DNA of 64,000 bases from Alphaproteobacteria bacterium (lineage in GTDB: Bacteria; Pseudomonadota; Alphaproteobacteria; Acetobacterales; Acetobacteraceae). The notes under the pieces are model-generated. The model had not been told where the DNA came from. It ran no database searches and worked only from the letters and a program-made list of their open reading frames with translations. A program made the position numbers and the translations under genes. Shown piece by piece: positions 42,775-52,053 of this stretch (position 1 is the first letter of the stretch; each line of letters opens with the position of its first letter). Where the stretch lies: assembly GCA_016869715.1 (NCBI GenBank), contig VGDM01000002.1:1-64000 (forward strand), given 5' to 3'.

Positions 42775-44439
42775 ATGATCCGCCTGACTGAATTGCGCTT
42801 GCCGCTGAACCACCCGGAAGATGCCTTGCGCGCTGCCGTGTTGGCGCGGCTAGGTATTGCCGATGCGGCGCTGCGCGCGATGCAGGTGTTTCGTCGCGGC
42901 TATGATGCACGCAAGCCCCAGGCCATCATGCTTGTCTATACGCTGGATTGCGACGTGGTGGATGAAGCTGAGGTGCTATCGCGCCATGCGGGGGATCAGC
43001 GCATCATGCGCGCGCCGGATACGGCCTATCGCCTCGTCGCTCGTGCGCCGGGGGAGATGCGTCGGCCCGTTGTGGTGGGTACCGGGCCTTGCGGCTTTAT
43101 GGCGGCGCTCTTGTTGGCGCAGATGGGATTCCGCCCACTGATTTTGGAACGCGGCAAATTGGTGCGCGAACGCACCAAGGATACCTGGGGCCTGTGGCGC
43201 CGCGGCGTGCTCAACCCAGAAAGCAATGTGCAATTCGGCGAAGGCGGGGCAGGGACCTTTTCCGACGGCAAGCTCTATAGCCAGATCCGCGACCCGCGCC
43301 ATTATGGGCGTAAGGTAATGGCGGAATTCGTGAAGGCCGGCGCGCCTGAGGAGATTCTCTATGTCTCCAAGCCGCATATCGGGACGTTTCGTCTGGTTTC
43401 CATGGTGGAACATATCCGCGCGGAGATCGAAGCGCTGGGCGGTGAATACCGCTTCGGTGCGCGGGTGAATGATCTGATCATCGAAACCGAAGCCGATGGC
43501 ACGCGCCGCCTGCGTGGCCTGCTGCTGGCGGATGGCGAGTTGATCGAAGCCGATCACGCCATCCTGGCGCTTGGCCATAGCGCGCGGGACAGTTTTGCGA
43601 TGTTGCACGCGCGCGGTGTTTCCATGCAGGCCAAGCCCTTTTCGATTGGCGTGCGCATCGAACACCCGCAAGGCATGATTGACCGCGCGCGCTTTGGCCC
43701 CAATACCGGTAATCCACTGCTGGGTGCTGCTGATTACAAGCTGGTGCATCACGCCAAGAATGGCCGCACAGTCTATAGTTTTTGCATGTGCCCGGGTGGG
43801 ACCGTGGTCGCCGCCACCAGCGAGACTGGGCGCGTGGTGACTAATGGCATGAGCCAATATTCGCGCGCCGAACGCAATGCCAATGCCGGTATGGTGGTGG
43901 GCATTTCGCCAGAAGATTATCCGGGTGGTGTGCTGGCTGGCATCGCCTATCAACGGCATTGGGAAAGTGCCGCTTTTGCGGCGGGTGGCGACGATTACCG
44001 CGCGCCCGCGCAGCTTGTGGGTGATTTCCTGGCGGGGCGCCCAAGCACAACGCTGGGTGATGTGCTGCCAAGCTATAAGCCTGGTGTCACGCCAACCGAC
44101 CTTTCGCTCTGCCTGCCGGATTTTGCGGTGGCCGCGATGCGTGAAGCGCTGCTCGCCTTCGATCAGCAATTGCCTGGCTTCGCACGGCCTGACGCGGTGA
44201 TGACCGGCGTTGAAACCCGCACCAGCAGCCCCATTCGCCTCCCGCGCGGATTTGACTTTCAAAGCGTGAATACGGCAGGGCTTTTCCCGGCGGGGGAGGG
44301 CGCTGGCTATGCCGGCGGCATCCTGAGTGCCGGCGTGGATGGCATTCGCGTGGCTGAGGCTTTGGCGCTGACCATGACTGGCCAGCCCATCCCGCGTGAC
44401 ATGAGCCGGGGTGCGGAATCCTCCATGACGTATGGCTGA
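42775..44439 (+). CDS. FAD-dependent dehydrogenase (COG2509-like)
   Basis: MIRLTELRLPLNHPEDALRAAVLARLGI...PVVVGTGPCGFMAALLLAQMGFRPLILERGK...NPESNVQFGEGGAGTFSDGKLYSQI. Confidence 0.88.
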   Translation: MIRLTELRLPLNHPEDALRAAVLARLGIADAALRAMQVFRRGYDARKPQAIMLVYTLDCDVVDEAEVLSRHAGDQRIMRAPDTAYRLVARAPGEMRRPVVVGTGPCGFMAALLLAQMGFRPLILERGKLVRERTKDTWGLWRRGVLNPESNVQFGEGGAGTFSDGKLYSQIRDPRHYGRKVMAEFVKAGAPEEILYVSKPHIGTFRLVSMVEHIRAEIEALGGEYRFGARVNDLIIETEADGTRRLRGLLLADGELIEADHAILALGHSARDSFAMLHARGVSMQAKPFSIGVRIEHPQGMIDRARFGPNTGNPLLGAADYKLVHHAKNGRTVYSFCMCPGGTVVAATSETGRVVTNGMSQYSRAERNANAGMVVGISPEDYPGGVLAGIAYQRHWESAAFAAGGDDYRAPAQLVGDFLAGRPSTTLGDVLPSYKPGVTPTDLSLCLPDFAVAAMREALLAFDQQLPGFARPDAVMTGVETRTSSPIRLPRGFDFQSVNTAGLFPAGEGAGYAGGILSAGVDGIRVAEALALTMTGQPIPRDMSRGAESSMTYG

Positions 44440-44500
44440 CTTGCGGTAATGCGTAAGGCTTGCAAGGCTTCCTTATCTGCAAGGAACAGGAGGAAACATC

Positions 44501-45253
44501 ATGCGCGTAGCAAACAAGGTGGCCCTGATCACGGGTGCTGCATCCGGCATGGGCGCTGCGACCGCGCGATTAGTGGCGCGCGAAGGTGCCAAGGTGGTGG
44601 TGGCCGATATGATGGAAGCCGAAGGCCGCGCCGTTGTGGCCGAGATCACCAAGGCCGGCGGTTCCGCCAGCTACATCAACCTTGATGTGGCCGATGAAGC
44701 GCAATGGGAAGCCGCCATTGCCGCCGTGCTGGCTGCGCATGGCAGGCTTGATGTATTGGTGAATAATGCCGGCATATCCGGCAGCAATACCAATAATCTT
44801 TACGACACGACGCTGTGGGATCGCATCATGGCGGTGAATGCGCGCGGCGTATTTCTTGGCGTGAAGCATGGTGTTGCCGCCATGCGGCAATCAGGTGGCG
44901 GGTCCATCATCAACCTATCCTCGATCTCGGGCGTGGTTGGGCAGGATCGCATTCACTGCGCCTATAATGCCTCAAAGGCAGCAGTGCGCTTGCTGACGAA
45001 ATCCATCGCCGTGCAGGAAGGCGCTTCCGGTATTCGCCTGAACACGGTGCATCCCGGCCTCATGCCACCCATGCGCACCAGTGGCGCGACGGCCGATCCC
45101 GTGTTTCGTGCGAAAATGCTGGGCCATGTGCCCATGGGCCGCACCGGTGAGGTGGATGAAGTGGCTTACGCCATCCTGTTCCTGGCATCGGATGAATCAT
45201 CCTATATGACCGGATCAGAAATGCATGTGGATGGCGGGTATCTCGCTTCCTAA
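44501..45253 (+). CDS. SDR-family oxidoreductase
   Basis: VALITGAASGMGAATARLVAREGAKVVVADMM, NNAGISG, YNASKAAVRLLTKS. Confidence 0.93.
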   Translation: MRVANKVALITGAASGMGAATARLVAREGAKVVVADMMEAEGRAVVAEITKAGGSASYINLDVADEAQWEAAIAAVLAAHGRLDVLVNNAGISGSNTNNLYDTTLWDRIMAVNARGVFLGVKHGVAAMRQSGGGSIINLSSISGVVGQDRIHCAYNASKAAVRLLTKSIAVQEGASGIRLNTVHPGLMPPMRTSGATADPVFRAKMLGHVPMGRTGEVDEVAYAILFLASDESSYMTGSEMHVDGGYLAS

Positions 45254-45258
45254 GGCGC

Positions 45259-46131
45259 CTATGCGGAGGCCGCGTTTGATGCGGCTTCCGCCAAGGCGAC
45301 AATGCGTTCCATATTGGGCACCAGATCCATGGCGATGAAGGTGCCATCAATATAGGCGAGGTTTTCGCCCTTCGCCGATGCCTCCTGAAAAGCCGCGATA
45401 TAGCGCCTGGCTTGCGCAACCTCATCGGCGCTTGGGGTGAAGGCGTCATTCACCGGGGCGATCTGGTCCGGGTGAAACACCACCTTGCCGCTGAAGCCCA
45501 AGTCGCGCGCCGCTTCGGCATCCTGCCGCGTGGCGGAAACATCGCGCAGATCAGCAAGATAAGGCGCATCCAAAGCCTGCGCGCCCACGGCGCCCGCAGC
45601 TGCCACCAGCATTTGGCGCGGAAATTCCAGAACACGCGGCGTGATGCGCCCGCCTGTTCGCATGGTGTAATCGCCAGGCCCAAGAAAAAACGCGGCCAGA
45701 CGCGGCGATGCATCGGCGATTTGCAGCGCATTCAAAATGCCGCGTGGCGTTTCAAGCGTGGCAATCACGGCAATATCCCGCCCAGGCGCGGCGGCGTCCA
45801 AGGCAGCAGCAAGCTTCTGCAAATCCTCCGCATGCTCCACCTTTGGCAGCATCACCGCATCAAGCTGCGCCCAGGGCAGCGCTGCCATATCGGCTCTGAA
45901 ATCTGCCGAGCCAATGGCATTCAGCCGCACCGCTTTCTCACGTCGGCCAAAGGAAAGTTCAGTGACGGCGCGCGCCACTACCGCGCGCGCTTCTGCCTTG
46001 CGCGCCGGCGGTACGGCATCTTCCAAATCAAAAATCAGGCTATCCGCGGCAAGCCCCACCGCCTTGGCAAGCCGTTCTGGCCGATGCCCTGGCGTGATCA
46101 TCACCGAACGACGCATGCGCCAGGAAGGCAT
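45259..46131 (-). CDS. CoA ester lyase (HpcH/HpaI aldolase / CitE-like)
   Basis: SVMITPGHRPERLAKAVGLAADSLIFDLEDAVPPARKAEAR...VMLPKVEHAEDLQKL. Confidence 0.9.
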   Translation of the reverse strand: MPSWRMRRSVMITPGHRPERLAKAVGLAADSLIFDLEDAVPPARKAEARAVVARAVTELSFGRREKAVRLNAIGSADFRADMAALPWAQLDAVMLPKVEHAEDLQKLAAALDAAAPGRDIAVIATLETPRGILNALQIADASPRLAAFFLGPGDYTMRTGGRITPRVLEFPRQMLVAAAGAVGAQALDAPYLADLRDVSATRQDAEAARDLGFSGKVVFHPDQIAPVNDAFTPSADEVAQARRYIAAFQEASAKGENLAYIDGTFIAMDLVPNMERIVALAEAASNAASA

Positions 46132-46146
46132 GATGCGCTGCCTGCC

Positions 46147-47364
46147 TCAGATGACTTGCGCTTTGGTCAGGCGATCAATTTCCGCATCGGCAAGGCCGAG
46201 CCATTGGCGATAAACCTCATTATTATGTTCGCCCATGCTGGGGCCAAGCCAGCGCACTTCGCCCGGCGTGTCTGACAACCGTGGCACCAGATTGGGGATT
46301 GCCAATTCGCCAACGCGCGGGTCCTTCATCATCAGGATATTGTCGCGCGCCTTATATTGGGGGTCCTTGAAAATCTCATCAATCGCATAGACCGGACCGC
46401 AAGGAACCTGCGCCTTTTCGCACAAGGCAAGCAATTCATCGCGCGTGAATTGGCTGGTCCAATTGCCGACATAGGCATCCACTTCCGCGCGCGCGGCTTC
46501 GCGTTGGCGGATCTTGCCCCATTTGCCGTCTTCTGCGAATTCCGGCACGCCCATCGCTTCTGCAAGCCGCGCGAAAATCTTGTCCGACGTGCAGGCAATC
46601 GCGATCCAGCGGCCATCCTTGGTGGGGTAATGGCTATGCGGCACAACATTCACCGTGCCCGGCCCCATGCGTTCGCGGATATAGCCATTCAACTGATAGG
46701 ATGGGGCCAATTCATCAAGAATGCGGAAGATCGGCTCATAAAGGCCAATATCCACCATCTGCCCCTTGCCGGTTTTGCGCCGCGCTTCCATGGCCAGCAA
46801 GGCACCCATCGCGCCATACATGCCGGCCAGATAATCCGGAATGGTCGCCGAACCGGGCGTGACGGGCGGGCGATCCGGATAGCCCGCAAGATAGGAAAGC
46901 CCACCAAAGGCATTGCCAATGCGCCCAAAGCCAGGCCGCCCGCTATAGGGTCCGGTTTGCCCATAGCCTGAAATACGTATCATGATCAGGCGCGGATTGA
47001 CTTCCTGCATCACATCCCAGCCGAGGCCCCATTTTTCCATGGTGCCGGGCTGAAAATTCTCAACCAGGATATCGGCCTCCGCGCACATGCGCTTCAGCAG
47101 CGCAGCACCTTCAGGCTTGCGCAAATCGAGTGTTGCGGATTTCTTGTTCCGGCATTCGGAAAGCCAAGGCAGCGTCTCACCGCATTCCGTGACCGAGCCG
47201 AATTTGCGCAAGGGGTCGCCCACAATCGGCAATTCAAGCTTGATGACCTCGGCGCCGAATTCGGCAAGCTGCGTGGAACAAAAAGGCCCCGCCAGAAAGC
47301 TTGAAACATCAATCACGCGAACACCATCAAGTGGCTGAACGCGCTGTGAGGCAGTGTCATTCAT
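46147..47364 (-). CDS. CaiB/BaiF family III CoA transferase
   Basis: PLDGVRVIDVSSFLAGPFCSTQLAEFGAEVIKLELPIVGDPLRKFG...NKKSATLDLRKPEGAALLKRMCAEADILVENFQPGTMEKWGLG. Confidence 0.95.
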   Translation of the reverse strand: MNDTASQRVQPLDGVRVIDVSSFLAGPFCSTQLAEFGAEVIKLELPIVGDPLRKFGSVTECGETLPWLSECRNKKSATLDLRKPEGAALLKRMCAEADILVENFQPGTMEKWGLGWDVMQEVNPRLIMIRISGYGQTGPYSGRPGFGRIGNAFGGLSYLAGYPDRPPVTPGSATIPDYLAGMYGAMGALLAMEARRKTGKGQMVDIGLYEPIFRILDELAPSYQLNGYIRERMGPGTVNVVPHSHYPTKDGRWIAIACTSDKIFARLAEAMGVPEFAEDGKWGKIRQREAARAEVDAYVGNWTSQFTRDELLALCEKAQVPCGPVYAIDEIFKDPQYKARDNILMMKDPRVGELAIPNLVPRLSDTPGEVRWLGPSMGEHNNEVYRQWLGLADAEIDRLTKAQVI

Positions 47365-47422
47365 GGCGGATTTCCCCTTGTGTTGGGGCATTTTGCGGTG
47401 GAAGATTTCCCCCGGTCAAGAT

Positions 47423-47436
47423 GGTCTTGCAAGACC
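47423..47436. promoter_or_regulatory. 14-bp perfect palindrome between divergent CaiB and TctC genes, candidate operator
   Basis: GGTCTTGCAAGACC is self-complementary and lies between the starts at 47364 (-) and 47457 (+). Confidence 0.45.
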
Positions 47437-47456
47437 GAAGCATAAGGAAACGCCAC

Positions 47457-48419
47457 ATGATCCAACGCCGCGCCATGCTCGCCGCGCCCTTCATCCTGCC
47501 AGGCTTTGCGCAAGCGCAAGGCACCTGGCCGCAACGCCCGGTACGTGTGATTGTGCCCTTCGCTGCCGGGGGCGGAACTGATCTGACCGCGCGTGCGGTG
47601 ATGGAAACTATCGGCACCAGGCTCAATCGCCCTGTGGTGGTGGAAAATCGCCCCGGTGCTGATGGTGCGATTGGCACGGAAGCCGTGGCGCGCAGCGCGC
47701 CAGATGGGCATACGCTGATTTCGCTGAACCCAACGCATCTGATCCTGCGCCACACCAAGCCTGATCTGCCCTATGACCCAACTGGCGATTTGACGCCTGT
47801 GGCTGTCTCGGCCCTTTACGCCTTTGTTCTGCTGGCAAGCAGCGAAGCGCCGTTTCGCGATATTCCCGGCCTGATCGCTGCCGCCAAGGCAAGGCCCGGT
47901 GCGATTGCACATGCGACCGCTGATGTTGCTTCCGCCGTGGTGGCCGCGCAATTCACCCGCACGGCGGGCATTGAATTGAATGAAATTCGCTATTCCGGTG
48001 GCGGTGCCTCCACGCGTGATCTGATGGGCGGGCATTTGCCACTCGCCTGGGTCAGCACTGCCACTGCCTTGCCGCTGATGCAAAGTGATCGCGTGCGCAT
48101 CATTGCGGTGACTTCGCCGCGCCCATCCGTGCATTTGCCGCAAGTGCCAAGCCTTGCGAGCTTCGGTTTAGGTGCCGCGAGCTATGAGGGCTGGTTCGCC
48201 ATTTGGGCGCCGGCGCGCACGCCCGAAGACGTGCTGCAAAGGATCAATGCCGAAGCCCGCGCCGCGCAGGATATTGAAGCTGTCCAGGCGCGACTACGCA
48301 ATCTGGCGGTCGACCCCGCGCCGCTCGATCTTGCGGCAGTGCGCGCCCTGATCAAAGAAGATGAGGCACGCTGGCAGCGCGCCGCAGATCAAGGTTTTCT
48401 GCGTCGCGCTGCGGGGTAG
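47457..48419 (+). CDS. Tripartite tricarboxylate transporter substrate-binding protein (Bug/TctC family)
   Basis: WPQRPVRVIVPFAAGGGTDLTARAVMETIGTRLNRPVVVENRPGADGAIGTEAVARSAPDGHTLI. Confidence 0.92.
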   Translation: MIQRRAMLAAPFILPGFAQAQGTWPQRPVRVIVPFAAGGGTDLTARAVMETIGTRLNRPVVVENRPGADGAIGTEAVARSAPDGHTLISLNPTHLILRHTKPDLPYDPTGDLTPVAVSALYAFVLLASSEAPFRDIPGLIAAAKARPGAIAHATADVASAVVAAQFTRTAGIELNEIRYSGGGASTRDLMGGHLPLAWVSTATALPLMQSDRVRIIAVTSPRPSVHLPQVPSLASFGLGAASYEGWFAIWAPARTPEDVLQRINAEARAAQDIEAVQARLRNLAVDPAPLDLAAVRALIKEDEARWQRAADQGFLRRAAG

Positions 48420-48421
48420 GA

Positions 48422-48465
48422 ACATTTTCAAGCCAAGTGGAAGCACTTGGCGGCTCGGAAAATGC
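48422..48465 (+). repeat. 44-bp nested-hairpin repeat, copy D
   Basis: ACATTTTCAAGCCAAGTGGAAGCACTTGGCGGCTCGGAAAATGC. Confidence 0.9.
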
Positions 48466-48475
48466 AACCAAAAAA

Positions 48476-50026
48476 TTACTCCGCCGCGCGGCCCATGAAG
48501 CTGCCTTCCGGCAGTGCTGGCGCGCGCGGTGCCTCACACCCCGTATCGCAGCAACGGCCGGGCTGTTTTGAGACGCGCTTGCCCTCATCCAGAATGCCGC
48601 GATCCAGCAGGCGTTCAACAAGCGCTGAGCGCTCCTCAACCGGGTAATTGCGCCAAATCTCGCGCTTCATCGCCTCGGGGCTACCGCCACCATGGAGCGA
48701 TATCACCGAATACCAGCCGCCCTGGTTGGATGCGGTCAAATCTTCCATGAAGCGCGCGACTTCCAGGCGCTTTTCAGCCGGCACATCCGCGCGCCCCGCC
48801 AGTACGGCGGCAAGGGATGCGGCGGTTTCCGGATTATGATCCTCATCCGGGCCAGGCAGTGCCACGATCAAACCGCCCGAGACATAATGCGCAAGCCGAT
48901 GCATGTCATAAATCTGTGTAGCCAGCAGCAATTTACCGATATTGCTGAAGACAGAATCTGGCATCATGGCGCCTGATTTGGCGCGCGTGCCATAGACACT
49001 GGCAGCAACACCACAGGCGAAGAAGCCTTCCACAATCTTGATCAGATCCACCATGGCGTCACGGATATGGCCATGGCGGTCGGTGTCCAGGCCGTTCGCT
49101 TCAATCATTAAAGCCCCTGCACCGATCAGCAAATCACCAAAGCCAGCCCGCGCGGCAATGCAGGAATGGCGATGATGCGTGGCATAGCTTGTGGTGGTGT
49201 AGCCGGCTTGCACATGCTCACCCGCCATGAAGACGCGGTCCCAGGGCACAAAAACATCATCAAACACCACAACGCCGGTGGCTTGGCCGTATTTGGCGCT
49301 GAATTTCGCGGCGGCTTCGCCAGGGCGCCCGGCGGGGCGCGCGACAATCATCACGCCGGGCGCATCAGCGGGCACGGCGCAATGCAGCGCGAAATCGGCG
49401 TCCTCGGCGGTCATGGTGCGGCAGGCCATGACCAGGAATTCATGAACATAAGGCGCGCCGGTCACAATCGCCTTGGTGCCGCGAATGATGATGCCATCCG
49501 CGCGGCGTTCCTTGATATGCACATGCACATCGCGATTGGCCTGCTGGCCCGGGCGCGCGGAACGATCACCCTTGGCATCCGTCATCGCGATACCAAGCGT
49601 CAGGTCCCGCGCCTGCACATCATCCAGATAGGCCAGGAAGCGCTGATGGCGTTCCCCGCCATGCACAGCATCGGCAAGCTTGGTGCCCTGGTGCAGCGCA
49701 TTCAGCGCATCATGCGCCAGATAGCGTTGCGCGCAGCCGGATTCACGGCAGACCAGACGCACCGCTTCCAACTTGGCCAGCAGATCATCCCGGCTGCCAT
49801 TCACATGCAGCATGCGATTGGCAAGCCGCCCGCTCGCTTCCTGCGTCGCCGTCATCAGCCCGGCATATTCTGTGCGGTGGGCGAAATCATACGTCACACC
49901 AATCGCATTGATGCCGGCTGCGAGCAGGGGTTCATCTGCGACACTCGCCACCTGGCGTCCATTCACAAAAACACGCGGCTTCAGCGCCCGGAGCGAATCC
50001 CGATAATCAGCGGCAGTCATTAGCAT
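48476..50026 (-). CDS. HpaB/4-hydroxyphenylacetate 3-hydroxylase N-domain family protein (flavin monooxygenase or 4-hydroxybutyryl-CoA dehydratase-like)
   Basis: PRVFVNGRQVASVADEPLLAAGINAIGVTYDF...DGIIIRGTKAIVTGAPYVHEFLVM...VFDDVFVPWDRVFMAGEH...ATHHRHSCIAARAGFGDLLIGAGALMIEANG. Confidence 0.82.
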   Translation of the reverse strand: MLMTAADYRDSLRALKPRVFVNGRQVASVADEPLLAAGINAIGVTYDFAHRTEYAGLMTATQEASGRLANRMLHVNGSRDDLLAKLEAVRLVCRESGCAQRYLAHDALNALHQGTKLADAVHGGERHQRFLAYLDDVQARDLTLGIAMTDAKGDRSARPGQQANRDVHVHIKERRADGIIIRGTKAIVTGAPYVHEFLVMACRTMTAEDADFALHCAVPADAPGVMIVARPAGRPGEAAAKFSAKYGQATGVVVFDDVFVPWDRVFMAGEHVQAGYTTTSYATHHRHSCIAARAGFGDLLIGAGALMIEANGLDTDRHGHIRDAMVDLIKIVEGFFACGVAASVYGTRAKSGAMMPDSVFSNIGKLLLATQIYDMHRLAHYVSGGLIVALPGPDEDHNPETAASLAAVLAGRADVPAEKRLEVARFMEDLTASNQGGWYSVISLHGGGSPEAMKREIWRNYPVEERSALVERLLDRGILDEGKRVSKQPGRCCDTGCEAPRAPALPEGSFMGRAAE

Positions 50027-50059
50027 GGCAGGGCTTCCCAAACTCAATTGACGAATTAA

Positions 50060-50074
50060 TCTAACACTGTTAGA
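50060..50074. promoter_or_regulatory. 15-bp perfect inverted repeat, candidate TetR operator
   Basis: TCTAACA-C-TGTTAGA between the divergent HpaB-type gene (start ~50026, -) and TetR gene (start 50078/50087, +). Confidence 0.6.
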
Positions 50075-50077
50075 AAT

Positions 50078-50644
50078 GTGCAGTCAATGACTCGCCCAGA
50101 CAAAAAAGCCGCCAAGCGCGACCATATTCTTGCCGCCGCCAAGGCGCTTTTCGCCGAAGCAGGGCTTGAGGGTGCCAGCCTGCGCGCCATCGCCGCGCGC
50201 GCGGGCTATACGCCGGCGGCGCTCTATTTCCATTTTCCTTCGCGTGAAGCGATTTATGCCGAAGTGCTGCGCGATAGCCTGGTGCGCCTGAAGGCAGCGG
50301 TTGCGGCAGGCGCGGCGCAGGCTGGGTTTCGCGGTGCGGCACTCGCCTTGTTTGATTTCTATGCTGCGCATCCGCAGGAATTGGCGCTGGGGTTTTACCT
50401 GGGCGGCGGCGGGCTGGCGCCGCGCGGGCTGGGGCAGCAGCTTGATCCCGGCTTGAACGCCGCGCTGCTGGCAGCATTGGCGCCCATGCGCGTGCCTCGC
50501 GGACAGGAAGCGGCGACAGAAGCCTTCGCGCTTGCGGTTGGTTTGCTGGTCATGTCGGAAACGCGCCGTATCCGGCTATTTGGGCTTTCCGCGCGCGCGC
50601 TCATGGAAAGCCACCTGGCGCGCCTGCCCATCAGCCCGGCTTGA
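50078..50644 (+). CDS. TetR/AcrR family transcriptional regulator
   Basis: RDHILAAAKALFAEAGLEGASLRAIAARAGYTPAALYFHFPSREAIYAEVL. Confidence 0.93.
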   Translation: MQSMTRPDKKAAKRDHILAAAKALFAEAGLEGASLRAIAARAGYTPAALYFHFPSREAIYAEVLRDSLVRLKAAVAAGAAQAGFRGAALALFDFYAAHPQELALGFYLGGGGLAPRGLGQQLDPGLNAALLAALAPMRVPRGQEAATEAFALAVGLLVMSETRRIRLFGLSARALMESHLARLPISPA

Positions 50645-50703
50645 ATGGATTGCCGCGCCCACCCCGGCGCGCGATGCTGCAGCACGGGAAAAGGAATACG
50701 CCG

Positions 50704-52053
50704 ATGAAGCAAATGACGCTGGTTGCCTTTCTGCAGGCGCAGAATTGTTCAAACTATGTGGGGTCCTGGCGCCATCCTGCGACGATGCAGGATTATCTGC
50801 GGCCTGAATATTACCAGCGCATCGCCCGCACGCTTGAAGCCGGCTGCCTTCATATGGCGTTTTTCGATGACCGCCTCGCCATGCCCGATATTCTTGGCCA
50901 TGACCATGCGGAAGCGGTGCGGAATGGCATTCGCGTGGTCAAGCTTGATCTGATTTCGATCCTGACAGCGATGGGGCTTGCCACGTCAAAGCTTGGCCTC
51001 GGCGGGACCTATTCCACTACCTATTACGAACCCTTCCATGTGGCGCGGGTTTTCGCGACGCTTGATCACATGCTGGGTGGGCGTGCTGCCTGGAATGTGG
51101 TGACGTCACTGAATGACAGTGAAGCGCATAACATGGGTGCGGATGATCATCTGGAACATGATCTGCGCTATGATCGTGCTGATGAGTTCATGGAAATTGT
51201 GCTGTCGCATTGGGATTCCTGGGGCGATGACGCCATCATCCAGGACCGCGAGAGCGGCGTCTTCGCCGATGCCGCCAAGGTGCGCCGCCTGGATCACAAA
51301 GGCCAATGGTTCAAAAGCCGTGGTCCCTTCACCGTGCCGCGTACGCCACAGGGTCGGCCCGTTCTGATCCAGGCCGGCCAAAGCGGTCGCGGTAAGAATT
51401 TTGCGGCGCGCTGGGGTGATTTGGTTTTCGTAATCTATCCGAATATGCAAGTCGCCAAGCTCGGCTATAGCGGTTTCAAGGAGCAGGTCGCGGCATCCGG
51501 CCGAGACCCTGCCACGGTATGCATCTGCCCCGCCGTTTATTGCATTGTGGGTGAGACCGAAGCGGCAGCGCAGGAAAAGCGTGCACTGATTGATGGCCTG
51601 GCCAAGCCGCTTGATGGGCTTTCGCTGCTGTCTGAGGCGTTGAATTATGATTTCGCGTCAAAAGGCTTGGATGACGCCTTCACCGATGATGAATTGGCCG
51701 GCATCAAGGGGCTGCAAGCGCTGCGAGATCGCGTGGTGGCGGCCAGCGGCAGACGCAACCCGACCTTGCGCGACTTTGTTGACATCACCGGGCGCGGCAC
51801 CATCCGCGAATTCCCCGTATTTTGCGGCACACCCAAGCGTGTGGCGGATGAAATGCAGGCCTGGGTGGAAGGGGGCGCCTGCGATGGCTTTGTGCTGGGC
51901 GCCACGCACATGCCCGGCACTTATGAGGAATTTGTGCGCTTCGTCGTGCCAGAATTGCAGCGCCGTGGTGTCTTTCGCAAGGAATTCGCGGGCACGACGT
52001 TACGGGAAAATCTCGGCCTGCCGCGCGCGGCGCCTTTCGATTGGCAAAGATGA
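50704..52053 (+). CDS. LLM-class flavin-dependent monooxygenase (NtaA/SnaA/DszA family)
   Basis: ARTLEAGCLHMAFFDDRLAMPD...KLGLGGTYSTTYYEPFHVARVFATLDHMLGGRAAWNVVTSLNDSEAHNMG...VLIQAGQSGRGKNFAARWGDLVFV. Confidence 0.93.
   Translation: MKQMTLVAFLQAQNCSNYVGSWRHPATMQDYLRPEYYQRIARTLEAGCLHMAFFDDRLAMPDILGHDHAEAVRNGIRVVKLDLISILTAMGLATSKLGLGGTYSTTYYEPFHVARVFATLDHMLGGRAAWNVVTSLNDSEAHNMGADDHLEHDLRYDRADEFMEIVLSHWDSWGDDAIIQDRESGVFADAAKVRRLDHKGQWFKSRGPFTVPRTPQGRPVLIQAGQSGRGKNFAARWGDLVFVIYPNMQVAKLGYSGFKEQVAASGRDPATVCICPAVYCIVGETEAAAQEKRALIDGLAKPLDGLSLLSEALNYDFASKGLDDAFTDDELAGIKGLQALRDRVVAASGRRNPTLRDFVDITGRGTIREFPVFCGTPKRVADEMQAWVEGGACDGFVLGATHMPGTYEEFVRFVVPELQRRGVFRKEFAGTTLRENLGLPRAAPFDWQR

Noticed and set aside
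42976-44262. 428-aa minus-strand ORF opposite the COG2509-like FAD protein
   Set aside because: Antisense shadow ORF without motifs; the plus strand encodes a well-supported FAD protein.
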